From Sphingobacteriales bacterium (GTDB taxonomy: Bacteria > Bacteroidota > Bacteroidia > Chitinophagales > Chitinophagaceae), in assembly GCA_003963365.1 (NCBI GenBank), contig RXJG01000004.1, forward strand, positions 124,001 through 188,000: 64,000 nt of DNA, read 5' to 3'. Of the stretch, positions 1-8,420 are shown one piece after another (position 1 is the stretch's first letter; each line of letters begins with the position of its first letter). Below the pieces are notes generated by a model that worked only from the letters and a program-made list of their open reading frames with translations, searched no databases and was not told where the DNA came from. A program made the translations under genes and the position numbers.

Positions 1-401
1 AACAGCGTTAACCCAGTTTCCTGAACTTTTGCTTTTAATTGTTTGGCTTCTTCAATAGTAAAAGTGATGGGTTTTTCAATTACTACATTAAATCCTTTTT
101 CCAAAGCTTTTATAGCCGGATCAAAGTGAACGAAGTTGGGAGTAACGATGCTGACAAAATCAATTCGTTTATCAGCCGGCATGGCCGTTTCTTTTTCTAA
201 CATCACTTTATAATCCGTATAAATTCTGTCTTCCGGTAAAAACAATGATTTGCCTGAGTCAACCGCAATCTCGGGGTTCACACTTAATGCACCGGCTACT
301 AATTCAACTTGTCCATCCATATTCATGGCCAGGCGGTGTACGGCGCCAATAAATGCGTCTTTACCACCACCAATCATTGCCATTCTGAGTTTTCTGTTCA
401 T
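1..401 (-). CDS. Gfo/Idh/MocA family oxidoreductase, N-terminal part (cut by window edge)
   Basis: This is the first 133 codons of an NAD(P)-dependent sugar oxidoreductase that runs off the left edge. The ATG at 401 opens MNRKLRMAMIGGG, a Rossmann strand and glycine loop (GGGKDAFIG). Later come the SIVTPN turn and an EKP motif (VVIEKPITF, about residues 113-121), which supplies the catalytic lysine of the family. There is no export signal, so it should be cytoplasmic, unlike the Tat-type paralog encoded next at 608-2071. Substrate cannot be read from sequence; position beside GMC dehydrogenases suggests an oxidised or keto sugar. The family call is sure, the function is not. Confidence 0.85.
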   Translation of the reverse strand, partial: MNRKLRMAMIGGGKDAFIGAVHRLAMNMDGQVELVAGALSVNPEIAVDSGKSLFLPEDRIYTDYKVMLEKETAMPADKRIDFVSIVTPNFVHFDPAIKALEKGFNVVIEKPITFTIEEAKQLKAKVQETGLTL

Positions 402-433
402 AAATAATAATTCAAAGAAGTAAATAGATAATT

Positions 434-490
434 ATGTTGTCAGCAATAGTGCTGCTATTAAACTAAGGTTGCGTCGCACAGTTCAGGGTT
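434..490 (-). repeat. Dispersed intergenic repeat, copy A
   Basis: Read on the minus strand, this segment aligns with 48364-48420 on the plus strand over about 55 bases with a 2-base gap. It includes a 14-base exact match, TGTGCGACGCAACC (467-480 here), followed by TTAATAG and a similar tail ending in ACAT. Both copies are intergenic. Two copies in 64 kb suggest a REP-like family spread in the genome. No flanking target duplication is obvious. Confidence 0.55.
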
Positions 491-527
491 CGGAAATACT
501 AATCAGCTTTTTGTGAATGATGAATTG

Positions 528-599
528 TCAATGGTCAATAAAGAAAACGATAACCCAAAATTTTTGCGTAAATATTTACTATTCACTATTGACCATTCA
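528..599. repeat. AT-rich imperfect inverted repeat
   Basis: TCAATGGTCAATA at 528-540 is matched by its complement at 587-599 with one mismatch, and similar words continue outside the core. It lies just after the stop of the 608-2071 gene and can fold in the transcript. Similar elements occur at 2789-2857 and about 10130-10200. Confidence 0.55.
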
Positions 600-607
600 C
601 TATTACC

Positions 608-2071
608 CTACCATCCTGCCCTGTATTCTCTCTTCACAAATTGATTAGCTTCATCAAAGTTGGTGATCTTCATATTCTTTGCATCCCACAACAATTTCTT
701 ACGACCAAGCCATTTATCATCCCAACCTTTAAGCTTTGGATTTTGCATGATATAACTTCTGAGAGCCAAATTACCAATCAATATACTTTCAGTAAACGGA
801 CCAGCATATTCAAATGGTGAACTGGTTTTGCCTTTTCCATATCCATCAATACAGGCATTCACCCATTGCACATAGTGACCTTCCGGTACACGTTTAATAC
901 TTTGCTGAGGCATTGTTTTTTCTTTCATTAATGTGGTTGGTAATAATCTTGGATTAGCACCATAGCAATCCATCAGCATTTTACCTTTTGTACCAACAAA
1001 GAGAACACCACCATCCCAGTTACCAAATGCTTCTTCCGGCAACAATTCATCAGGACGTTGAGGTAACAATCCTCCATCAAACCAGGAAACTTTCAGGCTT
1101 CCTTTATTATCAGTACGGGGATAGTTTAAGTGTATCATAGAAGAAGCAGGACAAGCATCTTCATTTTGTTTATCATTCCACATTTCTTTCCATATAGTAG
1201 CCACACTGCATTCAACTGAATCAGGATATAATATTGGAAGGATGCGATAGATTGGATCCATGATATGACAGGCCATGTCACCCAATGCACCGGTACCAAA
1301 TGCCCACCATCCTCTCCAGTTGAAAGGAAGATAAGCAGGATTAAAATCAATTTCTTTTGCAGGGCCCAACCATAAGTTCCAATCCAGTTCTTTTGGAATA
1401 TCATATTTACCGGTTGGTGTGGGAATACCTTGCGGCCATACGGGTCTGTTGGTCCATGCATAAGCATTTACAATATCACCAATCATTCCGGCATCATACA
1501 TTTCTTTTGCCTGGCGTACACCATCACCACTACCGCCCTGGTTACCCATTTGCGTCACTACTTTATATTTCTTAGCAGCTTCAGTAAGCATTCTTGCTTC
1601 GTATATATCGTGGGTGAGTGGCTTTTGAGTGTACACATGTTTGCCTAATTGCATAGCAGCAATGGTAGCAACAAAGTGAGTGTTATCAGGCGTAGAGATG
1701 GAACAGGCATCGATATTGTTCTTTTCTTTGTCCAGCATTTCCCTGAAGTCTTTATAATAATTTGCTTTGGGAAAACTTGTTCTTGATTTTACCGCCTGCC
1801 TGTCATCCACATCGCACATAGCAACGATGTTTGCTTTGGGGCTTTTAGCAAATTCGGCAAGGTCACTCTGCCCCTTGCCACCGGCACCTATACCGGCAAT
1901 ATTCAGTTTATCGCTGGGAGCAATAAACCCTTTCCCCAATACATGACGGGGAACAATATAAAATCCTGCAGCGAGTGAACTTGTCTTAATAAAATTTCTG
2001 CGGGAAAAACCGGCACCTAATTCTTTTACTTCAGTAATTGTGTTAGTTGATTTCTTTTCTGAATTTGACAT
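608..2071 (-). CDS. Tat-exported Gfo/Idh/MocA family oxidoreductase
   Basis: A 487-residue NAD(P)-dependent oxidoreductase of the long, Tat-signal branch common in Bacteroidota and Planctomycetes. The twin-arginine motif SRRNFIK is at residues 23-29, followed by a hydrophobic stretch ending near VLG. The Rossmann fingerprint AGIGAGGKG is at about 59-67. The usual EKP is QKP (149-151), which keeps the lysine that acts in hydride transfer. The C-terminal half carries GALGDMACHIMD, typical of this branch. Exported members with bound cofactor are known to act on sugars or glycosides. It is 36 bp upstream-adjacent to the subunit-3 gene at 2108-2773 on the same strand, so probably one operon with it and the GMC gene. 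Substrate unknown. Confidence 0.85.
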   Translation of the reverse strand: MSNSEKKSTNTITEVKELGAGFSRRNFIKTSSLAAGFYIVPRHVLGKGFIAPSDKLNIAGIGAGGKGQSDLAEFAKSPKANIVAMCDVDDRQAVKSRTSFPKANYYKDFREMLDKEKNNIDACSISTPDNTHFVATIAAMQLGKHVYTQKPLTHDIYEARMLTEAAKKYKVVTQMGNQGGSGDGVRQAKEMYDAGMIGDIVNAYAWTNRPVWPQGIPTPTGKYDIPKELDWNLWLGPAKEIDFNPAYLPFNWRGWWAFGTGALGDMACHIMDPIYRILPILYPDSVECSVATIWKEMWNDKQNEDACPASSMIHLNYPRTDNKGSLKVSWFDGGLLPQRPDELLPEEAFGNWDGGVLFVGTKGKMLMDCYGANPRLLPTTLMKEKTMPQQSIKRVPEGHYVQWVNACIDGYGKGKTSSPFEYAGPFTESILIGNLALRSYIMQNPKLKGWDDKWLGRKKLLWDAKNMKITNFDEANQFVKREYRAGW

Positions 2072-2107
2072 AGCAATCGGGTTTGTATATCTGTTTAATT
2101 GTTTCTG

Positions 2108-2773
2108 TTAGCTCTTATCAAAGCTGATGCATTCTTTTAATTCTTTTTCTGAATAAGCATATCCATATTGTTTTAATACATCATCCGGTACGCCATTCCA
2201 TTGATTGGGAGTGTTGCCTTTATATCCAATATCATCCCAACCCATTTTGGTGGAATAAAAACCAGTAGCTGTTAAGTTACGCATCAGGTTGAAGAAAGCA
2301 ACACCTTGTTGATTTTCTGGTTTTGCTTTTTTAGGATAAGCAATCTGGTCCACCATTTCTATTTGTTGCTGTTGTGTACAACCGGTAAATGATTTACCAT
2401 ACAGGTTCAAACATTTCAAATCAAGCCAGCGTAATCCGCCACGCATGGGTGTTTGATGCTCAGGCATATCTTTTACAATGAACTCAATAAAATCCGGAAC
2501 CTTTGCATCGCTGGCACTGCCGCTTACTTCGTCTTTTGGAATGATGATATCCGCTAATACTGTAATGGTGGCCATTTCTTCAGGAGTAAAAAACTTCTTC
2601 GCATTTTTCAAACTCTCTTCATATTCTTTTTCCTCCGCCATGCGGTTAATACCATCGGTTGGCTGTGTGCTGGTACTTTCTGTTTTTTTATCTTCTGTTT
2701 TGCAGGCTTCAACAATCAGTCCTGCAGAAAGTGTACCGAGTGCAATGGTTTTAAGTGATTGTCTTCTGTCCAT
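2108..2773 (-). CDS. Gluconate 2-dehydrogenase subunit 3 family protein (Tat lipoprotein)
   Basis: A 221-residue small subunit of the Gluconate_2-dh3 family. It begins with MDRRQSLK, a twin-arginine signal, and a lipobox-like VEAC at Cys24, so it is likely folded in the cytoplasm, exported by Tat and anchored. A charged linker follows, then the helical domain from about residue 55, with ADIIIPKDEVSGSASDAKV matching the family pattern. In FAD glucose and gluconate dehydrogenases this subunit carries the flavoprotein across the membrane. Its expected partner is the GMC protein encoded 90 bp upstream at 2863-4602. It is more diverged from the two plus-strand paralogs than those are from each other. 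Confidence 0.85.
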   Translation of the reverse strand: MDRRQSLKTIALGTLSAGLIVEACKTEDKKTESTSTQPTDGINRMAEEKEYEESLKNAKKFFTPEEMATITVLADIIIPKDEVSGSASDAKVPDFIEFIVKDMPEHQTPMRGGLRWLDLKCLNLYGKSFTGCTQQQQIEMVDQIAYPKKAKPENQQGVAFFNLMRNLTATGFYSTKMGWDDIGYKGNTPNQWNGVPDDVLKQYGYAYSEKELKECISFDKS

Positions 2774-2788
2774 AATTAATTATTTTGA

Positions 2789-2857
2789 ATGATGAATTTT
2801 AAATGCTAAATGAAAGTTTAAATAATAATTCAAAATTTATCATTTAACATTCATCAT
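2789..2857. repeat. AT-rich inverted repeat between GMC and subunit-3 genes
   Basis: Arms of 23 bases at 2789-2811 and 2835-2857 are complementary with two mismatches, around a 23-base loop. The element sits in the 90-bp gap between the minus-strand GMC gene and its small-subunit gene. Similar words (ATGAATGTTAAATG and variants) recur in the gap near 10130-10200. It could act as a partial terminator or stabilise the upstream mRNA end. Confidence 0.65.
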
Positions 2858-2862
2858 AATGC

Positions 2863-4602
2863 TTAAAGATTTTGTTTCTTCATTTCATCTACAATATGTT
2901 CACTGGCTCTCATAGACAAGGCAAGGATCGTCCAGGTAATATTTTTATCTGCCTGGCTTACAAATTGTCCGCCATCCACACAGAATAAATTTTTGCAATC
3001 ATGTGCCTGGCTCCATTTGTTGAGGGCGGATGTTTTAGCATCATTACCCATTCTAACGGTACCGGCTTCATGTATGATATTGCCAGGGTTTGCCAGTCCG
3101 TAATTATTTTCCGGGCCATCATCTCCGCCCCAGGTGATCACCGCACCCATTTCATGCATAATTTCTTTAAAGGTTTCTTTCATGTGTTTGGCCTGCTTTA
3201 TTTCATAATCGCTCCACCTGGTATTAAAGCGTAAAACAGGAATACCATATTTATCCACCACACTAGGATCTATTTCGCAATAACTATCTGCACGGGCAAT
3301 ACCTTCACCTCTGCCGGCCATACCCACACTGGCGCCATAAAAGAAACGGTAATCTTCTTTTAAAGATTTACCATAGCCACCTGCTTCTTTTGTTTTGCCA
3401 TGAACAGCATATTTACCATTCATACCTTCAATACCCCAGCCAAAACCATAAGCCGGCTGATCAAATCCTCCCCAATATTCTATATGATAACCTCTTGGGA
3501 AATCTAATTTCTTATTATCAAGCCACCATGGTGTATACACATGCATACCACCTACGCCATCTTCATTATATCTTTTACGATCGAAGAGTTGAGGCAGTAC
3601 ACCACCTAATGCCGCACCAGTAGAGTCGTGCAAATATTTGCCCACCACATTACTGCTATTGGCTAATCCATTTGGATGACGGGTTGATTTGGAGTTGAGT
3701 AATAACCTGGCACTTTCACAGGCACTGGCAGCAAGAATAACCACACGGCCGTTTACCTGGTACTCCTGCATATCGGCTTTGTTTACATAAGAAACTCCTT
3801 TAGCCAAACCTTCGCTGTTGGTAAGCACTTCACGGGCCATTGCACCAGTAATTATATCTACATTGCCTGTTTTAACAGCAGGCTTAACTAAACATGATGA
3901 GGATGAGAAGTCGCCATATACTTTACAACTACGGCCACATTGTGCACAGAAGAAGCAGGCGCCGCGGTCGTTATTTATTTTTTTAGTGAGGATGGATAAG
4001 CGGGAAGGAATAACCGGAACACCAATTCCTGTTGCTGCTTTTTTGATCATCAGTTCATGCAAACGTGGTTTGGGCGGAGGAAGAAAAATTCCATCCGGAT
4101 CATTTTCCAATCCTTCATTGGAGCCAAACACACCAAGCAACTGATCTATCTTATCATAATATGGTTTTACATCTTCATAACCTATTGGCCAGTCATCACC
4201 CAAACCATCAATGCTTCTTCTTTTAAAATCTTTGGGACCAAAACGTAAAGAGATTCTTCCCCAGTGATTGGTTCTTCCGCCCACCATACGGGCACGCCAC
4301 CATTCCCATTTGGTATCACCTACATGCGTATAAGGCTCACCATCTATTTCCCATCCCCAATAGCAACCATCAAAATCACCAAAAGGACGAAACTTGGTAC
4401 TGGCTCCTCTGCGGGGCGATTCCCATGGAGCTTTTAATTGATTGGAGTCAATGGCAGGATCATAATTAGGGCCTGCTTCTAACAAACAAACTTTTAATCC
4501 TGCATTGGCAAGTACATAGGCTGCCATGCCACCACCGGCACCCGAACCTACAATAACTGCATCATAATTCTTTGGCTGAACTTTTAATTGTATATCTCCC
4601 AT
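2863..4602 (-). CDS. GMC family oxidoreductase (FAD-dependent sugar/glycoside dehydrogenase)
   Basis: A 579-residue flavoprotein. I prefer the ATG at 4602 (MGDIQLKVQ) over the one at 4665, because the extra 21 residues do not resemble the family. The FAD fingerprint VGSGAGGGMAA is near the N-terminus and VGGRTNHWG further on. The catalytic pair is likely His511 (IHEAGTVRMG) and Asn554 (DKNITW). Cysteines 216, 219, 222 and 226 form C-x2-C-x2-C-x3-C, a superset of the C-x5-C-x3-C of the four plus-strand GMC proteins; in FAD glucose dehydrogenase a comparable segment binds a 3Fe-4S cluster. It has no signal peptide, so export would rely on the subunit-3 partner encoded next. It is the most diverged of the five GMC proteins here. 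Confidence 0.9.
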   Translation of the reverse strand: MGDIQLKVQPKNYDAVIVGSGAGGGMAAYVLANAGLKVCLLEAGPNYDPAIDSNQLKAPWESPRRGASTKFRPFGDFDGCYWGWEIDGEPYTHVGDTKWEWWRARMVGGRTNHWGRISLRFGPKDFKRRSIDGLGDDWPIGYEDVKPYYDKIDQLLGVFGSNEGLENDPDGIFLPPPKPRLHELMIKKAATGIGVPVIPSRLSILTKKINNDRGACFFCAQCGRSCKVYGDFSSSSCLVKPAVKTGNVDIITGAMAREVLTNSEGLAKGVSYVNKADMQEYQVNGRVVILAASACESARLLLNSKSTRHPNGLANSSNVVGKYLHDSTGAALGGVLPQLFDRKRYNEDGVGGMHVYTPWWLDNKKLDFPRGYHIEYWGGFDQPAYGFGWGIEGMNGKYAVHGKTKEAGGYGKSLKEDYRFFYGASVGMAGRGEGIARADSYCEIDPSVVDKYGIPVLRFNTRWSDYEIKQAKHMKETFKEIMHEMGAVITWGGDDGPENNYGLANPGNIIHEAGTVRMGNDAKTSALNKWSQAHDCKNLFCVDGGQFVSQADKNITWTILALSMRASEHIVDEMKKQNL

Positions 4603-4881
4603 ATGGCTGTTTAAATAAAGTGAAGCGGTGATAAATTTATAACTATAACAATTATCAACGAACAAAAAATTTATGCAATAACTGTTTTTTTAGCGAACAT
4701 GCGATAGTTTTATAAACACATTAAGAATAAATATTCGGGGAAGTTAAAAAAGCAACGGTTTCGGTTAAAAAAATACCATACAGTAATGGTCCTGTAAAAC
4801 TTTAAACACTTAAATTTACCGTCACACATTCCTTATCTGCACAAGACCAATATTAACGACCAACTAAAATAAAAAACGATT
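4603..4881. other. Divergent intergenic region of the sugar-oxidation locus
   Basis: About 280 bp separate the minus-strand GMC operon from the plus-strand transporter run. It must hold both promoters, but I see no convincing TAnnTTTG box. It is AT-rich with several A and T tracts and no obvious long operator palindrome. Confidence 0.5.
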
Positions 4882-6156
4882 ATGCTTGTTTCTATTCAAC
4901 GGAATAAATTATTTATTGCCAGCTGTCTTGCACTATTAGTTACTTCACTTTCATTTGGTATACGAGCAGGTATTTTAAATACACTGGGAGTTCAATTTAA
5001 TTTAAATGCTGAGCAATTAGGTACCATTGCTGCCACAGCTTTTTGGGGTTTTCCATTAGCCGTAATTATTGGCGGTATGGTAGTGGATATAATTGGGATG
5101 AAACGTCTGCTGGTATTTGCTTTTATTTTTCATTTAGCCGGAATTGTACTCACCATTTTTGCAACGGGCTTCTGGTCTTTATTTCTTTCCACCTTGTTAA
5201 TAGGTATTGCTAATGGTACAGTAGAAGCAGCCTGTAATCCATTAGTAACCTCATTATACTCAGATAATAAAACAACAAAACTCAACCATTTTCATCTCTG
5301 GTTTCCCGGTGGTATTGTAATAGGCACACTCATTGTTTTTCTGTTTAATAAAATTGGATTGAACTGGCAGGTGCAGGTAGCTGTGATGCTTATTCCTACA
5401 GCTATTTATGGTTATTTATTTTCAAAGTTGGATTTCCCTGTTACAGAAAGAGTGGCCGCCGGTGTATCCACATCGGAAATGTATAAATCATTACTGTCAC
5501 CACTTTTTGTTTTTATGATCATCTGCATGTTCGGTACAGCTATTACCGAATTGTTTACCGGTCAGTGGATAGATGTGCTATTAAGAAATGTAACGGATAA
5601 TGCCATTTTGATTTTGACAATTGAAACCGGTGTAATGGTATTGGGGAGAGGGCTGGCAGAACCAGTAGTACACAAATTATCACCCCAGGGTGTATTGCTG
5701 CTTTCTGCGATATTCTCTGCTTTGGGTTTGTATTTATTGGGTCATACCACCGGTTCAATGTTATTTGTTGGTGCAGCAGTATTTGGTTTGGGTGTTTGTT
5801 ATTTCTGGCCTACTATGCTGGGTTTTGTTGCCGAAAACCTGCCACGGACAGGTGCAGTAGGTATAAACCTGATGGGTGGCGCCGGTATGTTTGCCGTATC
5901 CGTTTATATGATGTTTATGGGGGGTTATTATGATAAATTGCTGGGTCAAAAATTACCGGCAGGTGCCTCGCTTAAAGAATATAATGCAGCAGCTCCCGGA
6001 ACAGAAATGGCCAATGCGCTGGCACAGGCCAAAGTTACTGCCGGTCCTGAAATCATTAATGTTACGCTATTAATACCTGTTGTATTAACCGTGGCATTTG
6101 CAGGATTATATATTTATATGCGTAACCGCAAGAAAGAAATATTACTGGCTGCATAA
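4882..6156 (+). CDS. MFS transporter (sugar permease-like)
   Basis: A 424-residue inner-membrane protein with about 12 hydrophobic segments. It opens MLVSIQRNKLFIASCLALL and has FGIRAGILNTLG in the first helix, then the MFS loop-2 signature region GGMVVDIIGMKRLLVF near residue 70. LNHFHLWFPGGIVIG and NLPRTGAVGINLMGG resemble the fucose-permease-like group. It is the first gene of a plus-strand run that leads into GMC dehydrogenases and isomerases, so import of a sugar oxidised in the periplasm is likely. The substrate cannot be told. The next gene starts 34 bp on. Confidence 0.85.
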   Translation: MLVSIQRNKLFIASCLALLVTSLSFGIRAGILNTLGVQFNLNAEQLGTIAATAFWGFPLAVIIGGMVVDIIGMKRLLVFAFIFHLAGIVLTIFATGFWSLFLSTLLIGIANGTVEAACNPLVTSLYSDNKTTKLNHFHLWFPGGIVIGTLIVFLFNKIGLNWQVQVAVMLIPTAIYGYLFSKLDFPVTERVAAGVSTSEMYKSLLSPLFVFMIICMFGTAITELFTGQWIDVLLRNVTDNAILILTIETGVMVLGRGLAEPVVHKLSPQGVLLLSAIFSALGLYLLGHTTGSMLFVGAAVFGLGVCYFWPTMLGFVAENLPRTGAVGINLMGGAGMFAVSVYMMFMGGYYDKLLGQKLPAGASLKEYNAAAPGTEMANALAQAKVTAGPEIINVTLLIPVVLTVAFAGLYIYMRNRKKEILLAA

Positions 6157-6190
6157 ATAAACTGTTCAATAAAATTTTTAAAAAAACACG

Positions 6191-7393
6191 ATGAAGCTTG
6201 CTACTCGTCTCCAGTTATCAGTAATGATGTTTTTGGAGTTTTTTATTTGGGGTGCGTGGTTTGTTACCATGAATAGTTATTTGTCAAGTATTGGAGCTTC
6301 ACCCTCTCAAATAGGACTTGCTTACGGTACGCAAGCTCTCGGTGCTATTATTGCACCGTTTATTATTGGGTTAATTGCGGACCGTTACTTTGATGCTCAA
6401 AAAATTTTGGGTGTATTACACTTGATAGGTGCGGCATTATTGTATTTCGCCTCATCACAACCAGATTTTGCAGCATTTTATCCTATCCTCCTTGGTTATA
6501 TGATTATTTATATGCCTACATTGGCATTGGTAAATGCTGTATCATTTAAACAAATGGCAAATCCTGAAAAAGAATTTTCATTTATTAGGGTTTTTGGAAC
6601 TATTGGATGGATTATAGCCGGGTTGTTAATAGGTTGGTTAGCATGGAAAGAAAAAGGATTGGCTAATACATTTGTATTGGCTTCTGTAATTTCAGCAGTA
6701 CTGGGAATATTTAGTTTTACATTGCCAGCCACCCCTCCTCCAAAAAAAGGAACACCAGCTTCATTTGGAGAAATTATTGGAGTGGATGCTATTAAACTTT
6801 TAAAAGATAAAAATTTTGCAGTTTTTTTTATTGCATCTTTATTAATCTGTATACCACTTGCCTTTTATTATCAAAATGCTGAAACATTTATAAAAGCCTC
6901 ACTAAATATAAATAATGCTGCAGGGCAAATGAGTTTAGGTCAGGTGTCTGAAACTTTATTCATGTTTTTAATGCCTTGGTTTTTTGGCAAATATGGAGTA
7001 AAAAAAATGTTATTGTTTGGAATGCTTGCATGGGTATTGAGGTATTTGCTTTTCGGATTTGGTAATGGCGATACTTCAGTGTGGATGTTGTATTTAGGAA
7101 TTGTTTTACATGGAATATGTTATGATTTCTTTTTTGTTACTGGTCAGATTTATACTGATGAAAGAGCAGGTGAGAAAATTCGTTCATCTGCACAGGGAAT
7201 GATCACCCTTGCAACCTACGGAGTGGGAATGCTCATAGGTTTTTGGGTAGCAGGCCAGATAAGTGAGATGTATAAGATTGAAAATGGGTTTGTATGGAGA
7301 AACATTTGGCTTATACCAGCTGGGATAGCAGCCGTGGTATTCTTGTTTTTCCTGGTTTTCTTTAAAGATCCAAAGAAATCAAAACAGGCTTAA
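6191..7393 (+). CDS. MFS transporter, nucleoside:H+ symporter-like
   Basis: A 400-residue 12-helix permease close to the NupG/XapB (nucleoside:H+ symporter) family. The N-terminus RLQLSVMMFLEFFIWGAWFV, the SQIGLAYGTQALGAIIAPF segment and the FFVTGQIYTDERAGEKIRSSAQG loop are typical. Despite the family name, Bacteroidota relatives often sit in carbohydrate loci, so a sugar substrate is as likely as a nucleoside. It lies between another MFS gene and a Tat-type isomerase in the same run. Its bases are visibly richer in A/T than those of the GMC genes. Confidence 0.85.
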   Translation: MKLATRLQLSVMMFLEFFIWGAWFVTMNSYLSSIGASPSQIGLAYGTQALGAIIAPFIIGLIADRYFDAQKILGVLHLIGAALLYFASSQPDFAAFYPILLGYMIIYMPTLALVNAVSFKQMANPEKEFSFIRVFGTIGWIIAGLLIGWLAWKEKGLANTFVLASVISAVLGIFSFTLPATPPPKKGTPASFGEIIGVDAIKLLKDKNFAVFFIASLLICIPLAFYYQNAETFIKASLNINNAAGQMSLGQVSETLFMFLMPWFFGKYGVKKMLLFGMLAWVLRYLLFGFGNGDTSVWMLYLGIVLHGICYDFFFVTGQIYTDERAGEKIRSSAQGMITLATYGVGMLIGFWVAGQISEMYKIENGFVWRNIWLIPAGIAAVVFLFFLVFFKDPKKSKQA

Positions 7394-7440
7394 CATCAAC
7401 GTATCGTTAACATTAGTAACTTGTAAAGTTCGCTATAGAA

Positions 7441-8337
7441 ATGAGTACATCACGCCGTAATTTAATAAAACAGGTTGCACTGGGTTCGCTGGCTTTGGGA
7501 GGTTTATCTTCTTTTACAGACAAAGAACTGGATGAAGAACTGTTTGAAAAAAAGCTCAAATTGAAGGGTAATATTAATCACTCCGTTTGTTACTGGACCT
7601 ATAATTTTCTTTCCCTCGAAGAATTGTGCATAGCAGTAAAAGAAATTGGCTTTGGCGCTATTGATTTAGTAAAACCTCAGGAGTGGCCCACACTTCAAAA
7701 ACATGGTTTGTATTCTTCCATGTGTTATATCGCCGGCGATGTTAGCCTAACTAAGGGGTTCAATCATAAAGAATATCATGAAGGATTAATTAAAGAATAC
7801 CTCGATGTTATTCCTTTAATGAATAAAGCAGGGTATAAAAATCTCATTTGCTTTAGTGGAAACCGCAATGGTATGGATGATGAAACCGGTTTAAAAAACT
7901 GTGTGGAAGGTTTGCAAAAGATTCTTCCCTTAGCAGAAAAGAACGGCGTTACTATACAAATGGAGTTGTTAAACAGTAAAATTAATCACAAGGATTATAT
8001 GTGCGATAAAACCGTATGGGGTGTTGAACTGTGCAAACGCCTCGGTTCAGAAAATTTTAAACTGTTGTACGATATTTATCATATGCAGGTGGATGAAGGA
8101 GATGTGATACATACTATAAAAGATAATCACCAGTATCTGGGGCATTATCACACTGCCGGTGTTCCGGGAAGACATGAAATAGATGAATCACAGGAATTGT
8201 ATTATCCGGCCATCATGAAAGCAATAATTGAAACAGGATTTAAAGATTATGTGGCACAGGAGTTTATTCCTACAGGAAAGGATAATAAAGAAAAAATCGC
8301 AGCCCTGAAGGATGCAGTTAAGAGATGTGATGTGTGA
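7441..8337 (+). CDS. TIM-barrel sugar isomerase, hydroxypyruvate isomerase-like, with Tat-type signal
   Basis: A 298-residue xylose-isomerase-like TIM-barrel protein. MSTSRRNLIKQVALGSLALGG is a twin-arginine signal, so it should act in the periplasm. The metal-site residues are in place: Glu in IQMELLNSK, Asp and His in LLYDIYHMQ, His in LGHYHTAG and Glu in VAQEFIP. This pattern matches the Hyi branch. In loci with GMC dehydrogenases, such exported barrels are thought to isomerise or beta-eliminate 3-keto-glycosides; that role is inferred. It lies 83 bp before the first plus-strand GMC gene. A short hairpin (ATTTGAT, 4-base loop, ATCAAAT, 8342-8359) follows its stop. Confidence 0.85.
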   Translation: MSTSRRNLIKQVALGSLALGGLSSFTDKELDEELFEKKLKLKGNINHSVCYWTYNFLSLEELCIAVKEIGFGAIDLVKPQEWPTLQKHGLYSSMCYIAGDVSLTKGFNHKEYHEGLIKEYLDVIPLMNKAGYKNLICFSGNRNGMDDETGLKNCVEGLQKILPLAEKNGVTIQMELLNSKINHKDYMCDKTVWGVELCKRLGSENFKLLYDIYHMQVDEGDVIHTIKDNHQYLGHYHTAGVPGRHEIDESQELYYPAIMKAIIETGFKDYVAQEFIPTGKDNKEKIAALKDAVKRCDV

Positions 8338-8420
8338 TGTTATTTGATTAATATCAAATGAACCAATTTTTAATTCGTCTACATTGAAACAATTATATTT
8401 TTTTAAACACTTAATGCTAT

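Larger units (their letters stand above)
402..607. other. Intergenic region with dispersed repeat and inverted repeat
   Basis: No gene is seen here. The stretch holds copy A of a dispersed repeat (434-490) and an AT-rich inverted repeat (about 528-599). It separates two minus-strand oxidoreductase genes and may terminate transcription between them. Confidence 0.6.

Noticed and set aside
1135-1648. Several 70-110 codon frames in the Gfo/Idh/MocA gene region
   Set aside because: They overlap the 487-residue oxidoreductase in other frames and have no start signals or recognisable motifs.
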